Below the pieces are notes generated by a model. It ran no database searches. It was not told where the DNA came from and saw only the letters and a program-made list of their open reading frames with translations. From an uncultured Methanobrevibacter sp. (GTDB lineage: Archaea > Methanobacteriota > Methanobacteria > Methanobacteriales > Methanobacteriaceae), in the NCBI RefSeq assembly GCF_947170395.1, contig NZ_CAMVTE010000021.1, positions 1-37,395 on the forward strand: a stretch of 37,395 bases of DNA, given 5' to 3'. Made by a program: the position numbers and the translations under genes. Positions 23,754 to 33,637 of the stretch are shown here, in pieces. Position 1 is the first letter of the stretch. Each line of letters opens with the position of its first letter.

Positions 23754-25271
23754 TTATCTTTTGAATATTTCAAATCCTACTCTAAACAGTACCAATACTG
23801 GATATATCTCCAGTCTTCCAGTCCACATGTCCATCATACTGACTATCTTTAATATAGGGTTTAAGGTATGGTTAACTATTCCCAGCTCCAAACCATTGTT
23901 TCCCTGAAGTGACATTGCCGCAAACAGGCTTTTGAATGGATCATATCCAAATAAACAGAATAATGCCCATGTTATAAATATGAATATAAGATAAAGCACG
24001 ATGAATTTTCCAGCTTCCCCGATCGCTTTTTCAGATATTTGATGCCCATTTAGTTTTACAGGTACGATTCTGCCTTCGGGCGATAAGATTTCTTTAATAC
24101 TTGCGTATATTCCTTTACAGAATATAATTGTACGGACAAGTTTTATTGCACCTACTGTAGAACCGTTTGAACCACCTATTAACATCATAGCCATTAAACT
24201 GAGTATTACAAATGCTGGCCAACTTGCCATTGCATCCACTGAAGCTACACTGGCACCAGTTGTTGTAATAACAGAAGTTACTGTAAATACTAATTCCATT
24301 GGAATAATGTCAGAAACTAAATAAAGCATCAAACTGACAAACGCTATTATGGAAATGATTACTTTAAATTGCAAATCCTCTATTAATGATTTCCCTTTCG
24401 TTTTAATTATTTTATAATGCACTAAAAAGCTAGTGGCACCCAATATCATTACGATTATCGAAATCAAATATATTAAATCATTTTGATAGTACCCGATATT
24501 AGCATTCTTAACGGCCATGCCTCCTGTAGAAATTATACAGAAAGTATTGCAGACAGCATCAAAAATAGGCATTCCGGCAAGAACATATAATATTATGCCC
24601 AATAAAGTATATACTCCATAAATCTTCAAGGTTTCTTCAATTGTGGATTTAATACTTGGCTTTAATCTTTCATCACGAGCTTCGGACTGGTAAAGTCTTG
24701 AAGATATTGAACCTGGAGTAATAAACCTGAGCATAACAACAATTACACCCAATCCTCCAACCCATTGTTCTAAAGCTCTGAAAAAGAGTATGCTATAAGG
24801 CAATATTTCCACATTTTCAAATATTGTTATTCCAGTGCCAGTTAACGCCGAAACACTTTCAAAAACACCATCAATAATAGGAATATTTGTTGATAGCGTA
24901 ATAACAATACCTCCAACAAGACCCGCCCAAAACCATGCAAAAGATGAAATCATCATCCCATGTTTTAGCCTTATCCTTTTAGAAGTATATGCATCGAAGT
25001 ATTTCATGAAAAAATAACCTAGCCCCATAGAAATTGCTCCCGGAACAATGAAACTGAACACATCAAATTCAAAATAAATTAAATCAACTATAATTGGAAT
25101 TAAACACATTATGCCTATTCCAACCATAAGTATTCCGGAGTTTCTTGCAACAATCTTTAAATCAGTTCGTGAAATATACTCATCAATATATGATATTAAA
25201 TAAAAGGTATATAATCTTAATCTTGTGATGTGACAAAAAGTATTGAAACTTTCCTGCTCATTAGATATCAA
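23754..25271 (-). CDS. trkH: TrkH-family potassium uptake protein
   Basis: 505 residues, about ten membrane helices and four pore loops with the family's selectivity glycines: 'SALTGTGIT', 'IISTGGMA', 'VITTTGASV' and 'SLQGNNGL'. TrkH forms the K+-conducting membrane subunit and normally works with the NAD/ATP-binding TrkA, which is not in this window. The frame begins with TTG at 25271; homologous sequence seems to start only near residue 29 (DEYISRTDLKIV), so the true start is uncertain. A TATA-like TTATATACC near 25209-25217 would put transcription near 25187. Confidence 0.92.
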   Translation of the reverse strand: MISNEQESFNTFCHITRLRLYTFYLISYIDEYISRTDLKIVARNSGILMVGIGIMCLIPIIVDLIYFEFDVFSFIVPGAISMGLGYFFMKYFDAYTSKRIRLKHGMMISSFAWFWAGLVGGIVITLSTNIPIIDGVFESVSALTGTGITIFENVEILPYSILFFRALEQWVGGLGVIVVMLRFITPGSISSRLYQSEARDERLKPSIKSTIEETLKIYGVYTLLGIILYVLAGMPIFDAVCNTFCIISTGGMAVKNANIGYYQNDLIYLISIIVMILGATSFLVHYKIIKTKGKSLIEDLQFKVIISIIAFVSLMLYLVSDIIPMELVFTVTSVITTTGASVASVDAMASWPAFVILSLMAMMLIGGSNGSTVGAIKLVRTIIFCKGIYASIKEILSPEGRIVPVKLNGHQISEKAIGEAGKFIVLYLIFIFITWALFCLFGYDPFKSLFAAMSLQGNNGLELGIVNHTLNPILKIVSMMDMWTGRLEIYPVLVLFRVGFEIFKR

Positions 25272-25380
25272 AACTGTAATTTATAAGTCCGCCCATTAAC
25301 TTAAATTATGATATTTAAAACCTATTTTAAACATTTTCAGCATGTGGCCCCGATAATCTATTTTAAAAAATGATAATGCG

Positions 25381-25606
25381 GCAACACGATGAACCTACCA
25401 AAACCACACTACAAAAAGTAAAAAAATAACTTAATTAAAATACTTAAAAAGAACCAAATCGATTTAAATAAGTAAATTATATAATTATAAAAGTAAAAAT
25501 TCTTTATAACTCATATAAAGCATGAATAATCTAAAAAAAAGAAAAAATAAACACGGAAATCTATACGATTCCTTGTGCGAGAATTGGGTGGAACCACCCT
25601 ATTTGA
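25381..25606 (-). repeat. gdhA-tail-like hairpin element, copy B
   Basis: The conserved right part is 25527-25601: A-run, then ACACGGAAATC...GATTCCTTGTGC hairpin, then GGGTGGAACCACCC, a perfect 6-bp stem with an AA spacer. A left box AACACGATGAACC near 25384 also occurs in copy C as AACACGACGAACC. Read on the minus strand, the right part contains GCACAAGGAATCGTATAG, equal to the last codons AQGIV-stop of gdhA. The 534-bp gap between TrkH and the 46-residue gene holds nothing else I can name. Confidence 0.65.
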
Positions 25607-25805
25607 AAAAACAAAGTCTGATAAAAACTTCCCATTAAACCCTAAAAATTGCTTTTACAATGTAAAATTGCTTTGAAAAAATCATACTATATAAATATTT
25701 GGATAATCTTAAAAAAAATAATTATTTGTCCCATTAATGAAAAATGTAAACTATTTAAAGGATAAAATACAATTAAATATTAAAATATTATTGAGGTGAA
25801 TGCAT

Positions 25806-25946
25806 ATGGCAAAACCTATTGGTGAAACTCCAACATTATACGGTAAAGAAGCCAGGGATTTTTTAAGAAAAATGAATGAACCCCCTAGCAGAGAAGACCG
25901 TGAATTTAGAAAAAAATGTGAATCTCAAAGAATAGTCCTATTTTAA
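25806..25946 (+). CDS. 46-residue protein convergent with GNAT gene, possible antitoxin
   Basis: Reads MAKPIGETPTLYGKEARDFL and ends QRIVLF. GAGGTGAA lies about six bases before the ATG, and a TATA-like region with ATATTAAAATATTA lies before that. The 'KPIGETPTLYGKEARDFLRKM..PPS' pattern looks like a known class of very small archaeal proteins placed beside toxin genes ('TP.L.GkdA..Fl..M..PPS'). Its stop overlaps the stop of the GNAT gene by three bases, in the opposite orientation. An antitoxin role is inferred. Confidence 0.65.
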   Translation: MAKPIGETPTLYGKEARDFLRKMNEPPSREDREFRKKCESQRIVLF

Positions 25947-26539
25947 CTTTTCTTGAGATCAAGATACAAATAGAAAGTTTGTTCAGGATTTTGTTTGATA
26001 ATCCTGTCCAACTTCTCTTTAATTAATTCATCATCTCTTTTTAAGTTTGAAAAGTGGTTATGAACGGCATAAAAATTATATGCACTGGCATAACCTTCAA
26101 CAACAATAAACCTTAAACCTACATCATTTTCAGATAATTTTCTAATGGAGTTTATGACATTTCTGAGGATATGTGAACCTAATCCCCCATTAGTATATTT
26201 TTTATCGATTGCAAATCTTCCTATTTTTATTGCAGGCAATGGTTTCTTTTTAGGAACCTTTTCAATATTTTCATTATAATGGGGTTTTAATTTTAACCTA
26301 ATATTTTCATCACGAATATTCTTTAAAGGAATAGTATCAGTTAGCAATGAAACAAATCCAATTATCTCACCATCACAAGTGATTAGTTTAGTGATATTTA
26401 TTTTATCATATTGCTGGTTTAATGCATCATTTTTAATAAAATCATTTAAATCATCAGAGTCACATTCAAAATTACTTAAATCATGTTTTTCAGTTAATGT
26501 TTCGAATTTATAATTCTCTTTAATATATTCAATATCCAT
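25943..26539 (-). CDS. GNAT acetyltransferase, TacT/toxin-like
   Basis: 198 residues. 'FECDSDDLNDFIKNDALNQQ' at 24-43 matches the 'F.cg...LddFl...A..q' start of TacT-like toxin acetyltransferases; 'IGRFAIDKKYTNGGLGSHIL' (about 106-125) is the acetyl-CoA-binding motif A, and 'ASAYNFYAVHNHF' holds the Tyr (157) that serves as acid in this group. TacT-type enzymes acetylate charged tRNA. The usual ribbon-helix-helix antitoxin is missing upstream; instead a 46-residue gene runs into it from the other side. Confidence 0.82.
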   Translation of the reverse strand: MDIEYIKENYKFETLTEKHDLSNFECDSDDLNDFIKNDALNQQYDKINITKLITCDGEIIGFVSLLTDTIPLKNIRDENIRLKLKPHYNENIEKVPKKKPLPAIKIGRFAIDKKYTNGGLGSHILRNVINSIRKLSENDVGLRFIVVEGYASAYNFYAVHNHFSNLKRDDELIKEKLDRIIKQNPEQTFYLYLDLKKS

Positions 26540-26713
26540 AATACTACCTTCATTTGCTTTATTTCATATTTCAAAAGAAAATTAGTTCCAATTTAATGAT
26601 TAAAAACATTTGACTAATTTCAATTGAACATAAAACCAATTTAATATTAATTTAGTAAAAGATAGTACATATTAACTTTTCAAGTGCGACTGCATGTAAA
26701 ATCACATATGTGA

Positions 26714-26943
26714 AAAAACACGACGAACCACCCGATACCACCCTACTTACGATAAATTCAAAATTAAACATAAACAGTTTAAAATGATAAATAAAAATAG
26801 AATTTATTAAATTAATCCAAAACAAGTTAAAATTATTAAATAAACAAATAAAGAATAATTAATCTAAAAAAAAGAAAAAATAAACAAGGAAATCAATACG
26901 ATTCCTTGTGCGAGAAACAGGTGATCCCACCCTACTTTTAAAA
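26714..26943 (-). repeat. gdhA-tail-like hairpin element, copy C
   Basis: The conserved part is 26860-26940, directly before the stop of the RelE-type gene. ACAAGGAAATC and GATTCCTTGT can pair over about ten bases, and the minus strand then runs into T-rich DNA, so it is well placed as terminator of the toxin operon. The AQGIV codons are kept, but the stop is TTG. The left box AACACGACGAACCACCC lies near 26718. The rest of the 405-bp gap is A/T-rich without ORFs. Confidence 0.65.
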
Positions 26944-26944
26944 A

Positions 26945-27247
26945 TTAATTCCATTTTTTATAGATGGATCTTCTAGGACCAATATCAATTATCTCAACCT
27001 CTTTAGTTGATTCATTGATGAAATATATAATCCTATAATCTCCCACCCTTGTTTTTTTACATTTAGGACATTTTCTGCTTTTAAATGAACTTTCTGCTTC
27101 TTTATATGGATCAACGGCCAATTGATAATATTTGCCATGTATCCTCTTTATCAATTTTTCATCATCAGAATTTTTATCCATGAATTTAATTGCCCTTTTA
27201 TCTTCAAAAAGTTCATAATTCACTTCAGAATTATTTTCTGAGGGCAT
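26945..27247 (-). CDS. RelE/ParE-family toxin
   Basis: 100 residues. 'KTRVGDYRIIYFINESTKEVEIIDIGPRRSIYKKW' is the RelE core strand and C-terminus ('RvGdyRviy.id....v.vl.igHR..iYk'). RelE toxins cut mRNA on the ribosome. A CPKC pair (Cys60, Cys63) just before the core is unusual and could bind metal. The start overlaps the antitoxin's end by 17 bp, so the pair is one operon. Confidence 0.85.
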   Translation of the reverse strand: MPSENNSEVNYELFEDKRAIKFMDKNSDDEKLIKRIHGKYYQLAVDPYKEAESSFKSRKCPKCKKTRVGDYRIIYFINESTKEVEIIDIGPRRSIYKKWN

Positions 27248-27467
27248 TTAAATCAACTTTTCTGGTGCCGCTGTAGTCGCCGCTTTCAAAATGCCTAATC
27301 CTTTCATTATAGTAATCTGCGTCTTCATCACTTAATTCATCAAAATACATTCTTTCATACACCTCAATTAATCTAGCTATAATATCATTGTATGTTTCGG
27401 ATTTTAAACCCAAGTGAGCTAGTTTTGTATGAATTTCTTCAGTTACACGAATTGTTTTCATTGCCAT
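27231..27467 (-). CDS. Antitoxin of RelE-type pair (VapB/DUF7557-like)
   Basis: 78 residues: 'KTIRVTEEIHTKLAHLGLKSETYNDIIARLIEVYER' is the short antitoxin DNA-binding start seen in many archaea, with an acidic middle and 'DYSGTRKVDLNALRK' at the end. GGAGG lies seven bases before the ATG, which favours MAMKTIRV as the start over the second Met. TATATAATTAAC-type promoter DNA lies about 25 bp further. Confidence 0.83.
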   Translation of the reverse strand: MAMKTIRVTEEIHTKLAHLGLKSETYNDIIARLIEVYERMYFDELSDEDADYYNERIRHFESGDYSGTRKVDLNALRK

Positions 27468-27619
27468 AGCGAATCCTCCAGTATATTGAAGTTAATTATA
27501 TACATTAATTATATCAAATATATTATTTATAATTATTGTAATTAAATATATTCTTGTAAATGAAAAACTTATGAGAAATTCTAATTAAGAATATATTTTC
27601 TAAAATAATGAAATTTTTG

Positions 27620-29137
<1,518 letters not shown>

Positions 29138-29361
29138 TCAAATTTAGAATAAACTATCAAATTTCATAGAAATTCAACAATCTAGTTTATTATATGAATC
29201 TTCTCATATTTAAATATTTTTCAATATTTGATAAAATATTAGAATATTATTCAAATAAATTAAGATTTATCTTAAACAAATTATAAAATATTCAAAAATT
29301 AATGTGTAATTAAATATCTCTTTTTGAATATTAAATCAAAATGTCTAGTTAAAATAATCAA

Positions 29362-29395
29362 TTGGTGGACAAAGTCGGAAAATGACTTCCACCAA
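29362..29395. other. Imperfect hairpin in gap upstream of gdhA
   Basis: TTGGTGG/CCACCAA (7 bp) and, inside it, AAGTC/GACTT (5 bp) form a hairpin with a three-base bulge and a GGAAAAT loop. The 474-bp gap between gdhA and the next gene otherwise shows only A/T-rich promoter DNA. Confidence 0.45.
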
Positions 29396-29596
29396 AAACG
29401 GAATATATATTTTTCAACATTGCCCCCACATCACGGGAAATATCCAAACAATCGCCAGCTAATCCGCAAAAATATTAAACAAAAATAGATAGAAATTTAA
29501 AAAGCATACTCTTTTATATACCATAATTAACAAATCAAAATACAAAATAGAGTAAAAATTATTTTTTGATATACAAAAGCACAAAATTGGTGAACC

Positions 29597-29836
29597 ATGA
29601 GCCGGGAAAAAATTAAAAGATCCCAATATGAAAAGCTAAAAAGAAATTATCTGAACAAGAACAGAAGCCTGCACTCACTCTACATTGAGTTATATGATGA
29701 ATGCGAAATATCAAGACACCTGTTTTTTAAACTGATAAATAAAATAAGAGTTGAAGAAGGATTAAGTGAATATTATACAAAAAAGAAAAGAAAAAATAAG
29801 GTTATGGCAAAACGCCACAATCAGTATTCAACATGA
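29597..29836 (+). CDS. Small basic protein of unknown function
   Basis: 79 residues, very Lys/Arg-rich, starting [18 protein letters not shown] and ending with a Lys-rich tail. '[33 protein letters not shown]' could be a helix-turn-helix. GGTGA lies three bases before the ATG. Its end overlaps the aRF1 gene end by 16 bp from the opposite side. DNA or RNA binding is likely from charge alone. Confidence 0.7.
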   Translation: MSREKIKRSQYEKLKRNYLNKNRSLHSLYIELYDECEISRHLFFKLINKIRVEEGLSEYYTKKKRKNKVMAKRHNQYST

Positions 29837-31065
29837 TATCTCAATATTGCAGCGATACCACCGAAAGCCCTGAACAGCTGCATGCCCTCATCGGTTTCAG
29901 TAGATATGAACTCAACATTGGTACTCATCTCTTCAGCCTTTTCAACAAAGTAATCAGCCAAATCGGTTGAATCTTCTTCCTTTAAAAGTTCGTTGCAGTT
30001 AGGACACCTTTCCTCAATTTTGTCGGCTTCAGACTGTGTCTTGACGGTGAACTCCTTGGTGGTTCCGCAGCTAGGACAGACAAACATCTTGCGCATTGCA
30101 GTCAAATCTTCAGACAGAAGCAGTGTGTCTACCGCACCGATTGTGAGATTGGTTCTCACCTCATCCTCACCGTATGATGAAAGACCCTGGTCTTTGGTAA
30201 GTTCCTTTAAAAACTTCTGAACCATCTGCTTTTCATGGATTACATCCAAATCGCTCAAAACCGGAGCTGACTTTTCGATGACCTCACGGATACCGAAATC
30301 CCCGGTGTAGGAAGTATCCTCTATGGAGAGTATCTTCTGTTTGAGTTCGTAGTTAAGATAGTCACCTTCAGCAAAGTCTGTTTTGGTAAAACCAGGTCCT
30401 CCAAGAATGATTCCCTTCAAATCATCCTTCAAAGGCAAAAAGTCATCGTTCATGTGGTCTCCGATACGTTTTAAAAACTCGTGAGCTGCCTGTTCAATGA
30501 CCCTGTCAAACCTTCTCTGGGACTGTCCACCGGCCTTGTGCTTGCCCGGAACACCACTGGTAATGTGAGTGAGGATATTGATTTTTTTACCTTTCATTGA
30601 AGCTATGGTGGCTTCCCTTCTGTCGATTACGGCAACGCCATAGGTATCCCTTTCCTCAATCATGTATTCGAGAGGTTCGAGGAAAAACTCGTTGTTGCAC
30701 TTGTACCAGTATGTTGTAACCGGTTCAGGCGGTTCGATAACGTAGGTTTCCATCTTCTCGGTACCGGGACCTCCTTTCGGAATCATGCCCACAAAGAGCA
30801 CCAGACCGTTTTCAGGCGGTTTTTTGTATAAACGGATTCTTTGCAGTATTACTTCAATGGCAGATTGTACATTTTTCTTTGTCTGTTTACTTTTAATGTT
30901 AGCACTCTGACCAAGCTCATCTCTCATGTGCTTACCCACATCACTCAATTGCTTATCAGGTGGAATATAAACGGAAACAAGCTCTGTACCTCTACCTCTT
31001 TTCTGTGCCAATTCCTTTAATGCTTTTTTAAATTCATATAATTCTTTTGATGATACTTCAGCCAT
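29821..31065 (-). CDS. prf1: Peptide chain release factor aRF1
   Basis: 414 residues, normal length. NIKS at 56-59 reads stop codons, GGQ at 179-181 triggers peptide release, and YKCNNEF at 121-127 matches the YxCxxxF motif. The C-terminal domain carries a zinc-ribbon-like CPSC...CPNC set. GGGAT lies upstream of the ATG. A single aRF1 recognises all three stops in archaea. Confidence 0.97.
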   Translation of the reverse strand: MAEVSSKELYEFKKALKELAQKRGRGTELVSVYIPPDKQLSDVGKHMRDELGQSANIKSKQTKKNVQSAIEVILQRIRLYKKPPENGLVLFVGMIPKGGPGTEKMETYVIEPPEPVTTYWYKCNNEFFLEPLEYMIEERDTYGVAVIDRREATIASMKGKKINILTHITSGVPGKHKAGGQSQRRFDRVIEQAAHEFLKRIGDHMNDDFLPLKDDLKGIILGGPGFTKTDFAEGDYLNYELKQKILSIEDTSYTGDFGIREVIEKSAPVLSDLDVIHEKQMVQKFLKELTKDQGLSSYGEDEVRTNLTIGAVDTLLLSEDLTAMRKMFVCPSCGTTKEFTVKTQSEADKIEERCPNCNELLKEEDSTDLADYFVEKAEEMSTNVEFISTETDEGMQLFRAFGGIAAILRYHVEY

Positions 31066-31143
31066 GTTATCCCTATAAAAATTAAATTAATATAATAGTA
31101 ATAGATATCTTTTTTTAAATATAAATAAGTAATGGAAAAACAG

Positions 31144-32115
31144 CTATTTCTTAAGGATTTCATCACCGAATTTGTCAAATAATTCAATGTCAGCCGAAGA
31201 GATGGTTGCGATTTCAAGCAAATCCATTCCGGTAATGTCGGATACCTCATGGGCCAGATGGACATATGTGTCGGGATAGTCGTTGTATCCGAAAAGATGC
31301 CATATCACGTCGCCTTCAAACACCATTTCAAGATACCAGTCATAGCCTTCCAAATCATCGGGGTCCCTGGCAAGTGATTTTTTATGATAATCGGCTAAAA
31401 TCCAGCAGTAGACATGATACCTTTCAAGAAGGTCCAAAATCAGCTTCTCATCAGAGTCCGACATCCGCTTTTGGATGTATCCTTCGATTGACCCCTCTTC
31501 AAAATTGACAATCAGACGGGGGTTTGGAAGCTCATAGGGCATGGTGCGGTAATGGCCGAACTCCAATGACCTGAGTTGTAGCCTTTCACCGTCAAGATAA
31601 ACCCCGTCAGGTTTCATCTCATAAAAAAGAGGGGTTGCCATTTTTCTTTGATGGTTGAGATGCAGGACGTCAAAGCCGAATATTTCACATAAAAGTTTGG
31701 CGAATTCAGGCCAATTTTTGGGAAAGTTGTTTTTAAAGCTGTACTCCTCATAGCCGTCTGTCGAATATATTATTACAATGCAGGAATAAATCAGCTCAAG
31801 CTTTTCAAAATAAAGAAACCTTTCGGATTGAAAATCCTCAAACAGCCTAAGGCTTTCAAAGCAGTGGCTAAATGTGTCGATTTCATCATCAGTTAAACTG
31901 TAGATTTCACTGTTCATCTTCTCTCTTAAATCAACAAGAATATCAATCCAGGAATCGTCGCAGAGGGGACTTTCATCAAGGACCTTATCTCCGCTTCCAC
32001 GCTCTGAAATCTTATAGTAGGCATTCCGGTTAACCAGATCTATCGTGAAGCATTCGTAATGCCTGTTGAGGCGTTTGAAATTGAACCTTTGTGTTATCTC
32101 TATCTTTTCAATCAT
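31144..32115 (-). CDS. Conserved soluble protein of unknown function
   Basis: 323 residues, no signal or membrane segment, rich in aromatic and acidic residues. I recognise no domain; pieces such as 'DWYLEMVFEGDVIWHLFGYNDYPDTY' look like a conserved core. It has no Shine-Dalgarno sequence, and the shared palindromic TATA box at 32149-32162 is placed to start a short leader. The neighbours (aRF1 and a zinc-ribbon protein) give no clue. Confidence 0.75.
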   Translation of the reverse strand: MIEKIEITQRFNFKRLNRHYECFTIDLVNRNAYYKISERGSGDKVLDESPLCDDSWIDILVDLREKMNSEIYSLTDDEIDTFSHCFESLRLFEDFQSERFLYFEKLELIYSCIVIIYSTDGYEEYSFKNNFPKNWPEFAKLLCEIFGFDVLHLNHQRKMATPLFYEMKPDGVYLDGERLQLRSLEFGHYRTMPYELPNPRLIVNFEEGSIEGYIQKRMSDSDEKLILDLLERYHVYCWILADYHKKSLARDPDDLEGYDWYLEMVFEGDVIWHLFGYNDYPDTYVHLAHEVSDITGMDLLEIATISSADIELFDKFGDEILKK

Positions 32116-32148
32116 AAATGTTAATATATTTATGGAACTTAATTAAAA

Positions 32149-32162
32149 AAGTTTATAAACTT
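32149..32162. promoter_or_regulatory. Palindromic TATA box between divergent genes
   Basis: AAGTTTATAAACTT is a perfect 14-bp palindrome. It lies about 34-40 bp before both divergent start codons (32115 and 32193), a good distance for TATA in either direction with leaders of about 10-15 bases. On the plus side GTGAT at 32185-32189 follows as ribosome site. Confidence 0.55.
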
Positions 32163-32192
32163 AATGAGGTTAATTAATTAGTAAGTGATAGT

Positions 32193-32699
32193 ATGGTTTT
32201 TAGAAGATGCCCACAGTGCGGTTCAACAAGCGATGATGCATACGGATTCTGCATCAAATGCGGATATGAATTTCCAAAAATAGACCAGGCAGAGCAGACA
32301 TGCCCCCTATGCGGATATCACAATCCGGATGAGGCTGATTTCTGCGTCAAGTGCGGCACTCCATTGCTTTTTAAAAACCAGATGAAAAACAATAGCGTCA
32401 TAAACCCTATTGTCATAAACAAGCCCTCAGAAACACCACAAAGCTCCGGAAGAGGCAGCAGAATTCTTGTCGTTTTAGGCTATCTTTTCTCAGTTCTCGG
32501 AGGCCTTTTGGGTTTGGTTATTGCGATTTACCTTTCAACCAGAAAGGATCCTTCCCTGAGGCGTCACGGACATATCCAGCTTGCGATATTCGGATTTTAC
32601 GTTCTGCTTTTTGCAGTTCTTTTTGCAACCGGAAACATTTCACCTGAAGTCCTCGCCGACTACCAGCAGCTAATCGGATTTAACCTTACCTCCATTTAG
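32193..32699 (+). CDS. Double zinc-ribbon membrane protein
   Basis: 168 residues. Two zinc ribbons: Cys 6, 9, 20, 23 (CPQC...CIKC) and Cys 37, 40, 51, 54 (CPLC...CVKC). After a linker, two membrane helices lie at about 88-108 and 127-147, with 'STRKDPSLRRHGHIQLAIFGF' between them. The ribbons would face the cytoplasm. The 3' end overlaps the convergent RimI gene by 30 bp. Function unknown; such proteins are common in methanogens. Confidence 0.85.
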   Translation: MVFRRCPQCGSTSDDAYGFCIKCGYEFPKIDQAEQTCPLCGYHNPDEADFCVKCGTPLLFKNQMKNNSVINPIVINKPSETPQSSGRGSRILVVLGYLFSVLGGLLGLVIAIYLSTRKDPSLRRHGHIQLAIFGFYVLLFAVLFATGNISPEVLADYQQLIGFNLTSI

Positions 32700-33125
32700 A
32701 TGCAGATACATCACTGCTGCAGCGTCGCCGTTTTCATAATATCCAGATACAATGCGGTCTATTTTAAACCCGAATTGCCTGTAGAATTCTATGGCTTCAC
32801 GGTTGTTTTCATTGACCTCAAGGTAAATGGTGTCCAGATTCAGAAGGGATAAAATGGAGATTGCCTTTACCAAAAGATGGGTTCCCGCACCCAGCCTCCT
32901 GTAGTCCCTGTCGACAGCTATTGAAATTATGTGGCCCTGATTTTCATATTTGATCCAAAAAATAACGTATCCTATTACATAACCGTCCTGTTCAGCCACG
33001 AGAAATCCCACACCCATTTCATACAGGCCCAAAAATACATCAATGCCATAGGACTGGTCAAACGACATGCTTTCTATTTCATGAACCCTTTTCAAATCGT
33101 CAGGTGTGAATTTTCTTACAATCAT
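32670..33125 (-). CDS. rimI: N-terminal acetyltransferase, RimI/Ard1-like
   Basis: 151 residues, full-length GNAT fold. 'ISIAVDRDYRRLGAGTHLLVKAI' holds the acetyl-CoA motif (R-R-L-G-A-G), 'YLEVNENNREAIEFYRQFGFK' the second conserved block, and 'YYENGDAAAVMYLHL' the C-terminal strand, as in archaeal RimI/Ard1 enzymes that acetylate protein N-termini. It overlaps the neighbouring gene's end. Confidence 0.9.
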   Translation of the reverse strand: MIVRKFTPDDLKRVHEIESMSFDQSYGIDVFLGLYEMGVGFLVAEQDGYVIGYVIFWIKYENQGHIISIAVDRDYRRLGAGTHLLVKAISILSLLNLDTIYLEVNENNREAIEFYRQFGFKIDRIVSGYYENGDAAAVMYLHLNGGKVKSD

Positions 33126-33243
33126 AATAACATAGATTATTTACGATTAATTATATAACATTTTTGAAAATATTCCCCATTGCCTGATAGTATCGGCATC
33201 ATTTAATATCTGTTATTGATTAATATATATTAGAGGACAAAAC

Positions 33244-33633
33244 ATGTGGCAAGATTTTGGAGAATATATCCTATCATTAACGAAAAACAGAAATGTCAAA
33301 ATAGCCGAAATCGGAGTGGGAAGGTTCAGCGCAATAGCTGACATGCTCTCGGAAAAGGACAACATCACCATCATCAAAACAGACATCGACCCGGCCGACA
33401 GCACAGTGATAAGAGACGACATCACCAATCCCAATTTAAGCATATACGAAAACACTGACATCATCTATTCCATAAGACCCCCAAGCGAGCTTCAGCCATA
33501 CATCGCAAGTCTCGCCGAGAAAATCGGATGTGATCTGATAATCAAACCTCTTACAAACGAAGATTTAAATACCGGCAGGGTTAAAATGAAATTAAAAAAT
33601 TTCAAAAAGGCAAGCTTTTACACTTTAAGGTGA
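33244..33633 (+). CDS. UPF0146 family protein
   Basis: 129 residues, a Rossmann-like fold with 'KIAEIGVGRFSAIADML' and 'IIKTDIDP', similar to a degenerate methyltransferase; 'YSIRPPSELQPYI' and 'DLIIKPLTNE' are typical of UPF0146, an archaeal family of unknown function. GAGG lies eight bases before the ATG. The P-type ATPase starts four bases after its stop, so both are in one operon. Confidence 0.9.
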   Translation: MWQDFGEYILSLTKNRNVKIAEIGVGRFSAIADMLSEKDNITIIKTDIDPADSTVIRDDITNPNLSIYENTDIIYSIRPPSELQPYIASLAEKIGCDLIIKPLTNEDLNTGRVKMKLKNFKKASFYTLR

Positions 33634-33637
33634 TGTT

